Origin: Macrothele yani
Lineage: Eukaryota > Arthropoda > Arachnida > Araneae > Macrothelidae
Assembly (NCBI GenBank): GCA_039090855.1
Contig: CM077013.1
Span: 137,785,240 to 137,849,239, forward strand
Length of the DNA stretch: 64,000 bases
Direction: 5' to 3'
This document shows positions 43,662 through 55,227 of this stretch, piece after piece. The notes under the pieces were generated by a model. The model made no database searches. It was not told the origin of the DNA and worked only from the letters and a program-made list of their open reading frames with translations. A program made the translations under genes and the position numbers. How positions within the stretch are numbered: the stretch's first letter is position 1; each line of letters opens with the position of its first letter.

Positions 43662-45099
43662 TCGGAAAGGGTATAAAGCACACGGGCGGTGTACGCTCAG
43701 CAATTCGGTGAAAGCTATTGCACGGTGTACATCGGTTTGAACGTCGTCGAGTTGCTGCCACCGTGTGATATGGCCAACATGCAATCCAGTAGACGACATC
43801 TCGATGACATTACCCGAGGTCGCGTCATTGGGAAGTTGGAAGACGGTCGAAGTGTGACTAGTGTGCCCGAGGAGTTCGGGATCGCTCACAGCATCGTTTC
43901 ACGAGCTTGGAGAGCATTTCAGACTACAGGAACAGCTGTCCAAGAGTTTAGCAGTGGTCGTCCATGAGCAACCACGACGGCGGACAACCGTTATATTGTC
44001 CAACAGGCGAGAAGAGACAGACTGCAGACAGCGGGAGAAATCGCATAGACACATGCAACTGGCAACTATATGTCCCGTTATCGCGTTTTAACGTGGCCAA
44101 GAGGCTGCACAAAGGTGGTCTACTTGCACGACGACCAATACGGTATGTGCCATTAACACCTGCTCATAACCTGCTCATCGGAGACGGCGGTTTCTATGGT
44201 GCCAGGGACACAAGAACTGGACACATCAGAAAAATGTTCGAGTTCACTTCACGGATGAGAGCTGATTTAGTCTGACGAGCGATTCTGGACGTCTACACAT
44301 CTGGAGAGAGAGCAGGGCAGACGCAATCACACCTCCAACATCATTGAAAGGGACAGGTTTGGAGGTGGCGGAGTTTTCGTTTGGGGCGGTATCATGCTTG
44401 GTAGCCGTACTGACCTCCACATATTCCAAGGAGGTTCTGTCACTGGTGTCCGCTATTGTACCGAGGTTCTCCTGCCTCACGTGAGTCTGTTTAGAGGTGT
44501 TGTGGGTCATGAGTTCCTCTTCATGGACGACAACGCTACACCTCATCATACAGTGGCTGTCGCAGAGCTGTTGGAGAGTAAAGATATTCAACGCATGGAT
44601 TGGCCCGCAAGGTCCCCCGTACCTAAATTCAATCGAACACGTGTGAGACCTTCTCGGGCGATGCTTGGCAGCACGTCACCAGCCGCCAGCAACGATTCCG
44701 CATTTGCGATTGCCGCTACAAGAGGAATGGGCCGCGATTCCTCAACAGCTCCTTGACAACCTCATCCTCAGCATGGACAGACGTTGTAAATCCTGCAACG
44801 AAGTCAGTGGTGATCATATCCTCTACTAAAGACTGGATTTTTCTTGGCAGCTCCCTGTCACATGGACGTTTGTGTCTTCTGTCCAGTTGTGCTCGAAGCT
44901 AGTTTTTCAATAAAGTGCCCTTGTATCCTTTGGATTCCTTGTTTGGAGGGTTTTGCTTACTTGCCCCATATTCTTACATCTTGGGGATCTCATGGTATGA
45001 TTTGAGTCGATGTGGAGCACTTCTGCGCGACGTTACATTCGAAAAATCGTCTCGACCTTAGTTTTTGCACGCCAGTGTATAATGGAATATATCATCATC

Positions 45100-45120
45100 A
45101 TATATATATATATATATAAT
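45100..45120. repeat. (TA)n microsatellite
   Basis: ATATATATAT tract between the Tc1 and the LINE. Confidence 0.85.
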
Positions 45121-45337
45121 AATATATAGGGATGTAAGGTCAGGTGATGCGTAACATCATAGCCTCTCCTTGACAAATGTCAACCCCGCCTTCTCGTGGT
45201 GCACCCTGTTCCCACTAAAGGGGCTCTGGCGACCGCCAATAGCGGTATAACTATTCCATCGGGATTAGAGGAAATGCTATCCCACACTAACCAACCCGCT
45301 TGGCTGGCGTGGCGAGTTATGTCCAAACCCCTCCAAA

Positions 45338-46540
45338 ATGGCACCACAACCTAAATCATGGCCCTCAGTCTCCGGCAGCTGGAATGTACCTGGCCAAGGC
45401 AGCGGCCAGTGCGACATGAAGGCAGAGGGTGCTAAGAATCCCCGGAGAACCGGACTAGGCTGCCATCTGTTGCTGACCTTGGCTACGTATAATGGACGCT
45501 CCCTATCTTCTGATTCAAGGCTTCTTGAATTGGAAGAGGAACTACAAAGGATCAAGTGGGACATCGTCGGGCTAAGTGAGGTAAGGAGAAAAGGAGAAGA
45601 TCTCATTGAACTGAAAAGTGGACATCACTTCTACTATCGTGGGACTGATACTGGCAGAACTAGTGGTGTTGGATTTATAATAAACAAGAAACTGAAGGAT
45701 TAAAGTTGTAGAAGTTGAAAGTTCCTTTGACAGAGCTGCACGGCTCGTTATCCAACTCTCGAGAAGATACCAGACTCAGATTATTCAAGCTTATGCACGC
45801 ACCACAAATCATCCTGAAGAAGAAATTGAATAATTTTATGAGAAAATTCGTCATCTAAATAATGAAAGCAAGCAGCACTTGAAGATAATTATGGGAGATT
45901 TCAATGCAAAAATAGGGCAACGGCAACAGAATGAAACTTCAGTAGGTAAATTTGGTCACGGCAACAGAAACCAGCGTGGAAATACTCTCGTAGAGTTTGC
46001 AGAGGCAGAAGGGTTTTTCATCTTGAACTCCTTTTTCAAGTAAAAGCCACACAGGAAATGGACATTAAGGCATCCAAATGGGACGACAAATGAAATTGAT
46101 TTTATTATGTGTAACAAAAAACTCGTCATAGAAGACTGCAGTGTGCTAAACAAATTCAACACATGTAGTGACCATAGATTGGTGAGATGTAAGATGCACC
46201 TTAACATCGGAAGAAGTGAATATTTCTGAAGTTAACAAAAAAGTAACCAAAGCTCAAATGGAAACAGCAACAAAATTAGCTGGGTCTAAGAACAAGTTGC
46301 ATGTGAACAAATTATCAGGAAAAACCAAAATGTTGATGCAAAAAAGAAGACAGATGAGGACAACTAAAGAAGATGTGACTTCCAAAGTGGAATATATAGA
46401 GCTATGCAAGACAGTACGAAAAAGTATCGCTGAAGACGTAAGGGAATTCAACTGTGAACTAGTAAGGAAAGCAATTGAAAACAACCAAAGCCTAAAGATA
46501 GCAAAGGGACATCTCAGTAAGGGAAGAAAACATATGGCAC
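45338..46540 (+). pseudogene. RTE LINE endonuclease domain and linker
   Basis: AP-like endonuclease motifs: LATYNGRSLSSDSRL, DIVGLSEVRRKGEDL, GVGFIINKK, then after a frameshift IIMGDFNAKIG (catalytic D-F-N), NGTTNEIDFIM and SDHRLV (catalytic S-D-H). In-frame stops fall at about 45701, 45830, 46040 and 46228. The open linker from 46216 ends H-M-A-L exactly where the LTR begins. Confidence 0.85.
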
Positions 46541-47248
46541 TATAATTAATATGGCTTTTAACTAAGCTAAGTATAATGCTTTATAATGCTTCTGCTACTG
46601 AATTATAATGAATTCAGCTTCTTCTACTGATGTTATAATGAATTCAATGCTTGTACTAAGCTACTAATAATGCTTCTTCTAATGGTTGTTGTTTGTTAAT
46701 TAAATCATGAATAAACTTTCCTGCTAGTAGTATAGTAACAATAATGAACAAGCTTATAACTGGTGGTAATGTTGTAGTAGTAATTAAGATGAATAAAGTC
46801 TTATGCTGGTTGTTACTAATAACACTAAATGAAATAAACCTAACAGCCAGACAGAGATCTGACAAAACTATGAACTGAGAAAGACGTACTTACGAAAGCA
46901 ATCTTTTATTTGGTCAACTTTTCGCTCTCACATAAACGAAGATCTCTTTACACATAAACCACAGTTCACTTCGTACCACAACAAACGCTCTCTTTCACAT
47001 AAACCAACGCTCTCTGACACATAAACAACAGCTCACCCTACGCACATCAACAAAAACCTCTCCCTTGGTATCGTTGAACGCGCATATTTATACTGGCTAC
47101 CACCACGTCATGACTTACACTCATTGCCAGATCTCATTCAGCAGGTGAAATAACATCTCGTTCAGTAAGAAGATAATTTACATAGGAAAATAAAATAACC
47201 AGAGATAGTACAAATCAAAAGGAAAGTGAATCTAGAGTAAACGTTACA
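46541..47248 (-). mobile_element. Solo LTR inside the LINE
   Basis: 708 bp flanked by GCAC on both sides (46537-46540 and 47249-47252). Removing it with one GCAC joins the LINE frame directly (K-H-M-A-L to R-K-E-D-D). Read on the minus strand it begins TGTAACG, has a TATA-like GTATAAATATGCGC near 47090 and a polyadenylation-like CCAAATAAAAGATTG near 46905, the layout of an LTR promoter and R region. A 4-bp duplication fits Ty3/gypsy- or BEL-type integrases. No internal coding region remains. Confidence 0.75.
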
Positions 47249-47252
47249 GCAC

Positions 47253-48880
47253 TGAGAAAAGAAGATGATTCTGTAACAAGAAATAGAGACGATATTTTGA
47301 CAAGAGTGAAAGATTTCTACTCCAAATTATATGAAAGGGATGATACATGTACTCCAGACATCATGAAAGGTACCAGTACCAGAGTTCTTACAGTCCTCCC
47401 AGCAGAAGTTGCATATGCAATCAAAAAATGAAGCGGAGAAAAGTTCCAGTAGAAGATGGAATTACTGTAGATATCATACAAGAAGCAAGTGGAGAAATCG
47501 AAACAGTACTCGCCAAAACTTTCACTCGATGCCTTACTGAAGGGAAGATTCCTGAGGATTGGAACAACGCTACATTAATCTTGCTACATAAAAAAGGTGA
47601 CATTGAGGATCTCAGGAACTACAGACCTATCAGCCTCCTATCAGTGGTTTATAAAATCTTCACTAAAGTTCTTTCACACCGCTTAAAGGTGACACTGGAC
47701 ATGGCTCAACCGAGAGAACAAGCTGGATTCAGGAGTGGCTACAGCACAATAGATCATATAACGTACTGAGAGAACTAATTGAAAGAGCGAGGGAATATGA
47801 ACTTACATTGTGCATGGCGTTTATCGTATCATGAAAAAGCCTTTGATTCGGTGAAACCATCAGCAGTTACAGTGGCTCTGAAATCCTGCGGTATTGAAGA
47901 TGCATACATTAATATTATTAATAACATCTATGAAAATGCAAGTGCAAAGATTCGGCTGTTTGAAAATGCAACGCACATAAAAATTGGAAAAGGAGTGAGA
48001 CAAGGTGACACCATATCTCCGAAGCTCTTTAATGCCACATTGGAAAATGTCTTTCAATCACTGAACTGGGAAAACAAAGGGATAAAAATTAATGGAGATT
48101 ATCTAACCCACCTTCGTTTTGCTGATGACGTAGTCATTTTTGCAACTACCCCATCAGAGCTGCAGAGTATGACCCAAGAACTTGCTGACAATAGTAAAGA
48201 AGTGGGATTAAATGTGAACTTTCAGAAGACAAAAGTGATGTTCAGTGCTTTTACAAGAAATGAAGATTTTTCGATTGATGGAGAAAAGCTGGAGATAATA
48301 GACACGTACATTTATCTTGGACAGCAGATATCAAGTGAGGGTCACATTGATGAAGAAATTAATCGGCGTACAAAACTTGCCTTTAGAGCTTTTGGAAGAA
48401 ACAGCATAATTTTCAAGAGCAATATGCCATTATGTCTTAAAAGAAAAGTGTTTGATCAATGCATCCTTCCAGTGCTTACGTATTGTGCAGAGACGTGGAC
48501 CTTAACTAAAAGAGACATACAAAGGCTGCAGACAACTCAAAGAAGCATGGAGAGGTGCATGCTTGGTGTAATCAGGAGAGATAAGAAGAGGAACTCGTGG
48601 ATCCGAAAAATGACAAGAGTGGAAGATATCTTGATCAGAGTAAAATCCCTTAAATGGCATTGGGCTGGACATACTGCCAGAAGGACAGACCATGGATGGA
48701 CAGCCGAAATTCTAGATTGGATTCCAAGGGACAGGAAAAAACCCAGAAGAAGATCACATGGAAGATGGGTGGATGAAATTCGAAAGTATGCGGGAGTGAC
48801 ATGGAGGTGACTGGCACAAGACAGACCGTTGTGGAGGAAACTTGGGGAGACCTTCGTCCAGCAGTGGATTGATAATGGTT
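47253..48880 (+). pseudogene. RTE LINE reverse transcriptase
   Basis: Reverse-transcriptase motifs in order: GKIPEDWNNATLILLHKKGD, LRNYRPISLLSVVYKIFTKV, REQAGFRSGYSTIDHI, EKAFDSV, GVRQGDTISPKLFNATLENV, LRFADDVVIF (F-A-D-D catalytic pair), NFQKTKVM and YIYLGQQISSEG. The C-terminal part has KWHWAGHTARRTDHGW and ILDWIPRDRKKPRRRS, typical of RTE. Breaks: a stop near 47429, a frameshift near 47770-47820 and a TGA at 48808. The long open stretch 47779-48810 shows the copy is fairly young. Confidence 0.9.
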
Positions 48881-49039
48881 GATGATGATAATAATATATA
48901 CATAAATAATATATGTAATAGAATATATACATTAATGGAAATACTGTATATCATAAATGGAATATTTACGCTATATATACACTAAGACATGGAAGATTTA
49001 CGCTATATATACACTAAGAAATGGAATATATACGCTAGA

Positions 49040-49480
49040 AGAAACGGAATATATTGCTAGCAGAACTGATCAAGGTTCGACAACTTAAATACTGATTCCA
49101 AAGAACAAGAAAAGACCCAGAAGAAAACCACGGGGGAAATTAAATTTGAAAGCATGCCCGATCGATATGGAGGACAATGGTTTATTTTTGATTTTTTTAT
49201 TGGAGGTTTAACGACCACCGTGAGCAACTAAATGGGCTATAAGCAGTCGCCCGTCCCTAATTTAGGGTCACTGGTTCCAGGGAAGGGAGAGAGCCTGTAC
49301 CGTAAGACAAACACAACATCCATGCCTGACCGGGATTCGAACCTGGACCCCTTAAGGACGAATTATCAGAGGCCAGCGCCTTAGACCACTGCGCCACCGG
49401 GGCGGCAGGACAATGGTTCAAGACAAAGCTGCAGAAGAAACGTGGGTAGACCTTCATCCAGCAGTAGATTGATGGTGATT
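49040..49480 (+). mobile_element. RTE LINE 3' fragment split by a SINE
   Basis: Left piece AAGAAAAGACCCAGAAGAAA to GATATGGAGGACAATGG; right piece CAAGACAAAGCTGCAGAAGA to CAGCAGTAGATTGATGG. Together they match the LINE tail, interrupted only by the SINE-A at 49183-49406. Confidence 0.85.
49183..49406 (-). mobile_element. SINE-A copy inserted in a LINE tail
   Basis: Target duplication AGGACAATGGTT at 49171-49182 and 49407-49418. B box on the minus strand GGTTCGAATCCC is intact. Confidence 0.92.
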
Positions 49481-49499
49481 GACAATGATGATGTATTTT

Positions 49500-49808
49500 A
49501 CTCTAGAGAATAGATATCAAGCAAAAACCACATCGAACAAGAAATTAGTATGCGAGTAAAACTTAGTCACAGAGCATTTAAAAAAACCGTACATATCTTT
49601 TATTTACCATGATGTCCTAAAAAAGGGCTTACCAATGCATCTTATTTCTTATTTAGGGATGAGAAATATGGACTTAAACTAAAGAATACATACAGAATGC
49701 ATATTATTGAAAAAAGCACGGAAAGGTGTAAGCTAGCTCTTACCAGGAAAGATTGGAAGAATATATGGATCTGGAAAATCAGTTCATAACACTATAATCA
49801 AAATAAAA
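49500..49808 (+). mobile_element. RTE LINE 3' fragment, left of a nested Tc1
   Basis: TAGATATCAAGCAAAAACCA, CATCGAACAAGAAATTAGTA and GGAAAGGTGTAAGCTAGCTC follow the order of the LINE C-terminal coding region. It continues at 51242 after the Tc1. Confidence 0.75.
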
Positions 49809-49810
49809 TA

Positions 49811-51239
49811 CACTGCCAGAAAGTGAAAACACAACACCAAGAAGGATTTGGCCGACGATCATAAAATTTACATATGTTAATGGGGTCGAGTTTACGTAGG
49901 TGTGATGTTAATTTCGGGACCAACCGGTGAGCGCTTACGCCACAGCACGGCATAATATGCAAATTATCGTCGGTGGTATTTAAGGAGTACGGCGAAGTGA
50001 ATGTAATCAGTCGTCGGCGTACGGACACGTGCGAAGACCCTGAAGAAGCTGCAATGCCTGGACATGAAAGACGTGTACGATTAAAGCAGTTATCGGACTT
50101 TAAGCGAGGTCGTCTAGTCGGACTCCGCGAGGCCGGGTGGTCGTATCGTCGTATTGCGGAGCGAATTGGACGGGAAGTATCTGTGGTGGTACAATGGTGG
50201 CGTGGATGGTCCCAGGAACATTTCCACACGAGAAGACGTGGAACCGGGAGTCACAGACGGACTGATGAGCGGACCCATTGACGCATAAGAAGAGCGGCGT
50301 TGTCAAGCAGAACATCCACTGCGACGCAAATCCGAGCTGCCGTTGCACCTTAGGTGACTGTGCGAACAATCCGCAACCGTCTACTGGATGCAGGACTACG
50401 TGCACGTGTGCCTCTGGCATGTGTACCTCTGACTGCAGCCCACAGTCAGGAACGGCTGCAGTGGTGTCGCCAACGTCTGCACGGGAGAACGCAATGGCGA
50501 TCTGTCGTGTTCAGCGATGAAAGCAGATTCTACTTGGGAGCCTCCGATGGCCGTATGCGTGTTTGCAGACGCACAGGGGAGCGTCTCCACCCTTCTTGCA
50601 TCCGCCAGCGACACACAGGGCCTACACTTGGTTCCTGGTGTGGGGAGCGATCAGCTATCACTCCTGTGCACAACTAGTGTTTGTACCGGGTACGTTAAAC
50701 AGCACCTCCTTAATCAACAACATCATTCAGCCCGTTGTTCTGCCATTTGTAAGGTCGGTCCATCGTAGTGTTTTCCAGCAAGATAACGCAGGTCCACACA
50801 CGGCACGTGCAACGCAACATGAACTTCAGGGTGTGAGACAACTTCCATGGCCTGCACGGTCACCGGATTTGTCTTCTATTGTGCACGTGTGGTATTTTAT
50901 GGGACAAAACTTATCCGGTCTCCACGGCCAGCCACGACCATCCCCGATTTACGCGTTCAGTTTGAGGATGCTTGGAACTTAATACCCCAAACTTACATCC
51001 AACGTATGTACTGCAGACTCCATGCGAGAAATGCACAGTGTGGCGCAGTTCATGGCGGTTCAACCTCGTACTAACCATGTTACATGGGAATGTTATTTTT
51101 CAGTTTAACAGCAAATACAGCTGTATTTTGCCATAATGTTTTGATCACGCTATCCTCTGCATTCCGTTATTATGCTGTATAAATTTCGTTGGTATCAGAC
51201 GCCTCCTTCTTGGTGTTCGTTTTTCACTTTCCGCCAGTG
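49811..51239 (+). mobile_element. Tc1-like element, subfamily T3, nested in a LINE
   Basis: 1429 bp with TA at 49809-49810 and 51240-51241. Inverted ends share CACTG and GAAAGTGAAAA with AACACCAAGAAGG just inside. Transposase: MPGHERRVRLKQLSDFKRGR, REAGWSYRRIAERIGREVSV (HTH), RVPLACVPLTAAHSQERLQW, RSVVFSDESRFYLGASDGRM (first Asp), VFQQDNAGPHTARA (second Asp), and SPDLSSIVHVW, where the third acid of N-P-I-E-H-V-W is Val. Broken by at least three shifts and a TGA at 50279. Confidence 0.92.
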
Positions 51240-51241
51240 TA

Positions 51242-51475
51242 TTTAAAATCGCAATGAACTGGAGATATTGCTTGAAGAACTGACAGTACATGGACGACTG
51301 AAATACTAGACTGGATTTCAAGAAGCAAGAAAAGACCTAAAATAGAAGACCATGCGAAAGATGGGATAATGGATTTCGAAAGCATGTCGGAACGACATGG
51401 AGACCGGCTCAAGACAAAAGTGTGGAAGAGACTTGGAGAGACCTTCCGTCCAGCAGTGCATTGATGCTTTGTTTG
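51242..51475 (+). mobile_element. RTE LINE 3' fragment, right of a nested Tc1
   Basis: Continues 49500-49808: GAAGAACTGACAGTACATGG, CTGGATTTCAAGAAGCAAGA, GACATGGAGACCGGCTC, CCAGCAGTGCATTGATG. Confidence 0.8.
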
Positions 51476-52190
51476 TAGTTTAAACTTACGTTCCGTGCTT
51501 AACTTTTGACGGCACTTTGGCGGTAGGATCGATACAGCAAACACTGTGGTGATTGGACTGACGGTGGGCATTGTGCACAACATTCTGAATATCACATAAA
51601 AGTTGCAAAATCCGTAGATGAATTTTCTATAACCATGATTAGGAGATAGATCAAAGGTTGTTTCGTTCGATGCACCTTCCCTTAAATGCGCCTTTTTTTT
51701 AAGAAATTAGGCAAACTCCATAGTGCGGTATCTGTGGATAGGGTTGTAGGGAAGTATTATTAATTTCTCTTTGGGATCTGAAACTCAGAAATCATTAGAA
51801 TTTTTCAGAGGTTATCCCAACGAAATTTTAGGGAAAATTTCAAACATTTCAAAAATGTACTTTAAAAATACTATAATTTATTTACCATAAAGGTGGCACG
51901 GATGTTAAGAGCTAGCTTAAAGTTCTCTCTTTCCTTGTTCATGACAAAAAGCATGATCGATAAGGGCTAGTTCACCTCACACGGACATCAAGCCACGGGC
52001 CAAAACAAGTGATTCAAACATCTCTCACCTTTCAGAAAGCAGGTAATCAGTTAGAAAAGATTACTGCCCAAAATTACCAATATGAATAACAAAGATAAGC
52101 GAGAAAAGCAACGCTTTCTGATGCGCAGATTCACAAGCTCCAGCCGTGTTAGGCCCACGTCTTAGCAACGAATATTTTCGTTCGATCCCA
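51476..52190. other. Intron sequence, nothing recognised
   Basis: No coding motif or clear repeat. Confidence 0.5.
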
Positions 52191-52194
52191 TTTC

Positions 52195-52375
52195 ATCCTA
52201 CACTGAAGTACCGAAAGCCATGGGATTCTGGTACAGCCACTTACCGACATTTAAAAGAGTCCGAACCAAGACGAATCCAAGCAGTATTAAGGGCAGTAGG
52301 TGGCCCATCAACGTACAAACCAGGTTGTCATAGTAATTTGGCCACTCTGTGTACACCGTCCTTGGGTATCGGGTG
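52195..52375 (+). pseudogene. Tc1-like transposase C-terminal scrap
   Basis: PWDSGTATYRHLKESEPRRI then QAVLRAVGGPSTY is the usual end of Tc1 transposases (L-x-x-S-M-P-R-R-I-x-A-V-x-x-A-x-G-G-P-T-x-Y). Followed within 25 bp by the next Tc1. Confidence 0.7.
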
Positions 52376-52398
52376 TACGTAATAATTTGTCTATTATA

Positions 52399-53525
52399 CA
52401 CGGTAGTCACATTTTGACCACCAGCTATGATCCAGAGTAACCACGTTGTGCAGCACGAGCTAGACGGGCTGGGAGTGACTGGAAGGTGTTAAAAGTTATG
52501 TGGAGTCATGCTAACTGCAGTGCATCTGACAGCTGCTGAAGGGTGCGGGGTGTAGGATCCATAGGACGAATAACATGATCGAGGTGGTCCCACAGATGCT
52601 CAATAGGTATAAATCAGGGGAATGAGGGGGCCAGGGAAGTACTTTGAAGTCTTCATTGTGCTCCCCCAACCACTCTGACATTTCTAGCTGTGTGGCATGT
52701 CACATTGTCGTGCTGGAAGATCCCATCCGCTTCATGGAAGACAATCAGCATTTATGGGTGTACGTGGTCTACAAGGATGGATTAATAACGGATTCGGTCC
52801 ATAGTGCCTTCTACAGGTATGAGTGGACTCTTGAAATGCCACGAAAATATTGCCCAGACCATAACGCTGTACCCAACAGATTTTGTTCCTCCAGCAATGG
52901 TTGAAGAGTATTTGTTTTCCGATGTTTCTCGCCTTATACGCCAACGTCCATCCGTTCGATGAAGCAGAAAATGTGACTCATCGCAGAAGGTAATCTTTTT
53001 CCAATTGCGGAGGTCCAAATCCGATACTGCCGTTCAAATGTAAGCATTTTCTGCCGATGCACCTTCGTTAGCATAGGTACAGCGACCATCCGTTTGCGCC
53101 GGAGCCCCATACGCAGCAGGATTTGCTGAACTGTCGTTTTAGACACACTTCCGGTAGCCACCTGGTTCATTCGGCCAGTGAGTTGCTCCACTGTAGCTTT
53201 TCGATCGGCCCACACGCAACAGTGGCCCGTGGTGCTCCCCAATTTCCACGTCGCTTATTCGCAATGGTGCTATTTCTCCAATCACGATACACTTTAGCCA
53301 CAGCAGCTCACGAACAGTTCACAAACTGCGCTGTTTCAGAAATACTTCCACGCTTGTCACGAAAGCAGATAATCATTCCTTTTTGAAAATCTGATAAATC
53401 GCTCCTTTTTTTATCCATGACAGCAACGAGTGATATGTTTTCAGAATGCCTACAGCACACTATTGCCTGTGCGCTGTTGACGTCAAAAGTAGGTGTGGTG
53501 GTCGCAATAATGTGATTCAACTGTG
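52399..53525 (-). mobile_element. Tc1-like element, subfamily T4, near complete
   Basis: 1127 bp, TA at 52397-52398 and 53526-53527; inverted ends share TCACATT..TGACCACC. Minus-strand transposase from ATG at 53418: MDKKRSDLSDFQKGMIICFR, DKRGSISETAQFVNCS (HTH), KTTVQQILLRMGLRRKRMV, then KKITFCDESHFLLHRTDGRW (first Asp), YSVMVWAIFSWH. The second and third acids lie in shifted frames toward 52430. This is the most coherent Tc1 reading here, yet still interrupted. Confidence 0.9.
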
Positions 53526-53527
53526 TA

Positions 53528-54329
53528 TGTCACTTATGTTCGTAGGGGTTCGGTGGAATGAATATGAGCTTTCATTTTCATATCCATCCCCCTCTCACAT
53601 TTGGGCGCCATAAATAGTTGTCAAAAAGCACGAAAAGACAGGACATTTTCTGAACAAAACGCACCGACGCTTAGAGTATTTTCCGTGTCAAGGAGCAAGA
53701 TGCTTCACTTAGAACCAGTCTTGATGAAAAACCATTTTCGATTTTTAAAGCACCTGTCATTCACTCGAAATAACTTTGATTGTTTTTATCTCAGACTCTT
53801 TCGTATGTTAAACACAAAGCTCTTGCCATTTACTGAATAAAGAAATTTTATTACAAGGAAATTATGCGGATGATGTAATCAAAATAAAGCAAGAGCGAGA
53901 AAAATAAAGTGACAGGAGACACAAGTGCAAGCAAAGAAAAAAAGTAATGTTACACAACACAAAACAGAGCATTTTTAGTAGCCCAAGATTTTTTTTCCGA
54001 CAGAAAACCACCGACTGTGTGAGTGAGGGAAACGAACGCTCCAGTTTTTTATTTTTTTTCACAATCGAGCGAAATTATAACTTTGTTGTAAAGAAATTCC
54101 TATAACATAATACTTACCAGAGTCACAATAGTTATCTTATGTAACCGACAGAATCTGAATGTAAAACCGACCTTCGCTTCATCAAGAAGTGACAAGTGAT
54201 GATGAATGTTTCTTTGTAAAGTTCTGTTTAATGTCAGTTGCAAGTTTTATTTTTGACGGTGCTCAAAATAACTTGCCATTGAACAGAAATACTACACATC
54301 CTGCGCAATGCAATTCATTCTTTCCAAAT
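53528..54329. other. AT-rich intron sequence, nothing recognised
   Basis: No motif-bearing frame. A GT-A-A-G-T-like splice-donor word occurs on the minus strand near 54115 but with no recognisable exon. Confidence 0.45.
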
Positions 54330-54690
54330 TTAACACGTTCGCCGCTGCGAAGTTTTTCGGAGATTTTTTGTAGTACGTTACGAACCACCGGTGGGTCGTT
54401 TAAAGATATATATACATAAAGTGACTGATATCCACTACAGATTTATGTATATAAACTTTCTTTTCCTCCTCTGAAAAATGTAGAAGTTAACGCGTTACGA
54501 CCCACCGGTGGGGTCGTAACTCTTTCAATACAGTGCTGTACGACCCACCGGTGGGTCGTTTAAATATATACGTAAAGTGACTGATATCTACCACAGATTA
54601 ATGTATATAAACCTTATTTTCCTCCTCTGAAAAATGTGCAACTTAACGCGTTACGACCCACGGGTGGGTCGTAACGCAGCGAACTTGATA
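54330..54690. repeat. Dimeric repeat with four copies of a ~20-bp palindrome
   Basis: Near-perfect palindromes based on ACGACCCACCGGTGGGTCGT lie at 54380-54399, 54497-54518, 54539-54560 and 54651-54673. They bound two similar ~160-bp units containing TAAAGTGACTGATATC, CTTTTCCTCCTCTGAAAAAT and TTAACGCGTTACGACCC. A TTAA precedes CACGTTCGCCGCTGCG on the left, and the right end has the complementary GCAGCGAAC. The TTAA suggests a piggyBac-type non-autonomous element, but this is inference. Confidence 0.75.
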
Positions 54691-54831
54691 AAGGACAATT
54701 CAAACCCGTCATAGGAAATGCAACTATGCCGTGTGAAAAATAAGATAATAAAGAGAATCGTACTACATACACCGTGCATGGACGGAAATACAATTAAAGT
54801 GAATAAATATGCAAGTACAATGATACCAAGA

Positions 54832-54853
54832 AAAAAAAAAAAAAAAAAAAAAA
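54832..54853. repeat. Poly-A tract
   Basis: About 22 A with no recognisable element on either side. Confidence 0.85.
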
Positions 54854-55001
54854 CCCACGTGCACGTGCTTCTCTGTCAGTTTACACTGAATGCCAGAAGT
54901 TATGGAATAGCAGTACGCAAATTTTTACCTGGCGTATAAAGGCTTCGACGCACGCTACGATTTTTATCAATTGCGAGGTATAGAATCGTGAGTCAGGTTG
55001 A

Positions 55002-55227
55002 CCTTTCTTTTTTTTTTTTAATTGGAGGTTTACCGACCACCGTGAGCAACTCAGTGGGCTATAAGCAGTCGTCCGTCCCTATTTTACGGCCACTGGTTTC
55101 AGCGAAGGCAGAGAGCCAGGGCCGTAACACATACACAAAATGCATGCCTCACGGGATTCGAACTCGGGCCCACCTCGGAAGAATGATCAGAAGCAATCGC
55201 TTAGACCATTACGCTACCGGAGTAGCC
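55002..55227 (-). mobile_element. SINE-A copy inserted in a Tc1
   Basis: Target duplication GAGTCAGGTTGA (54990-55001) / GAGTCAGATTGA (55228-55239). It is more diverged than most copies; the B box on the minus strand is GAGTTCGAATCCC. Confidence 0.9.

Larger units (their letters stand above)
43023..45077 (+). mobile_element. Tc1-like element, subfamily T2, with two nested SINEs
   Basis: Ends GTGTGCAAAAATTAAGGACG and its inverted partner near 45060, with TA at 43021-43022 and 45078-45079. Transposase on the plus strand: MANMQSSRRHLDDITRGRVI, KLEDGRSVTSVPEEFGIAHS (HTH), an in-frame TGA after S-S-G-R-P, then RDRFGGGGVFVWGGIMLGS, FLFMDDNATPHHT, and a shifted third-acid region. Two SINE-A copies (43197-43415 and 43427-43661) lie in the 5' region. 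Without them the element is about 1.6 kb, like its sister at 15090-16642. Confidence 0.9.
45128..48893 (+). mobile_element. RTE-clade LINE, near full length
   Basis: Order: a 5' leader with CCCACTAAAGGGGCTCTGGC, an endonuclease domain, a linker, a reverse transcriptase, a C-terminal region, and a 3' end CAGCAGTGGATTGATAATGG followed by TGATGATGATA, the short tandem tail typical of RTE elements. A solo LTR (46541-47248) interrupts it. Several stops and two or more frameshifts make it inactive. Truncated relatives at 2403, 7675, 8550, 8915, 41580, 42537, 49040, 49500 and 51242 share this 3' end. Confidence 0.88.

Noticed and set aside
51880..51970. Minus-strand frame with LSIMLFVMNKERENFKLALN then a GTAAAT donor
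   Set aside because: Short, no family match, and upstream sequence is closed; probably chance.
54100..54190. Minus-strand open stretch ending in a GTAAGT donor, considered as an upstream elongase exon
   Set aside because: The residues do not resemble the D-T-ending exon that should precede the H-x-x-H-H exon, and no acceptor is evident.
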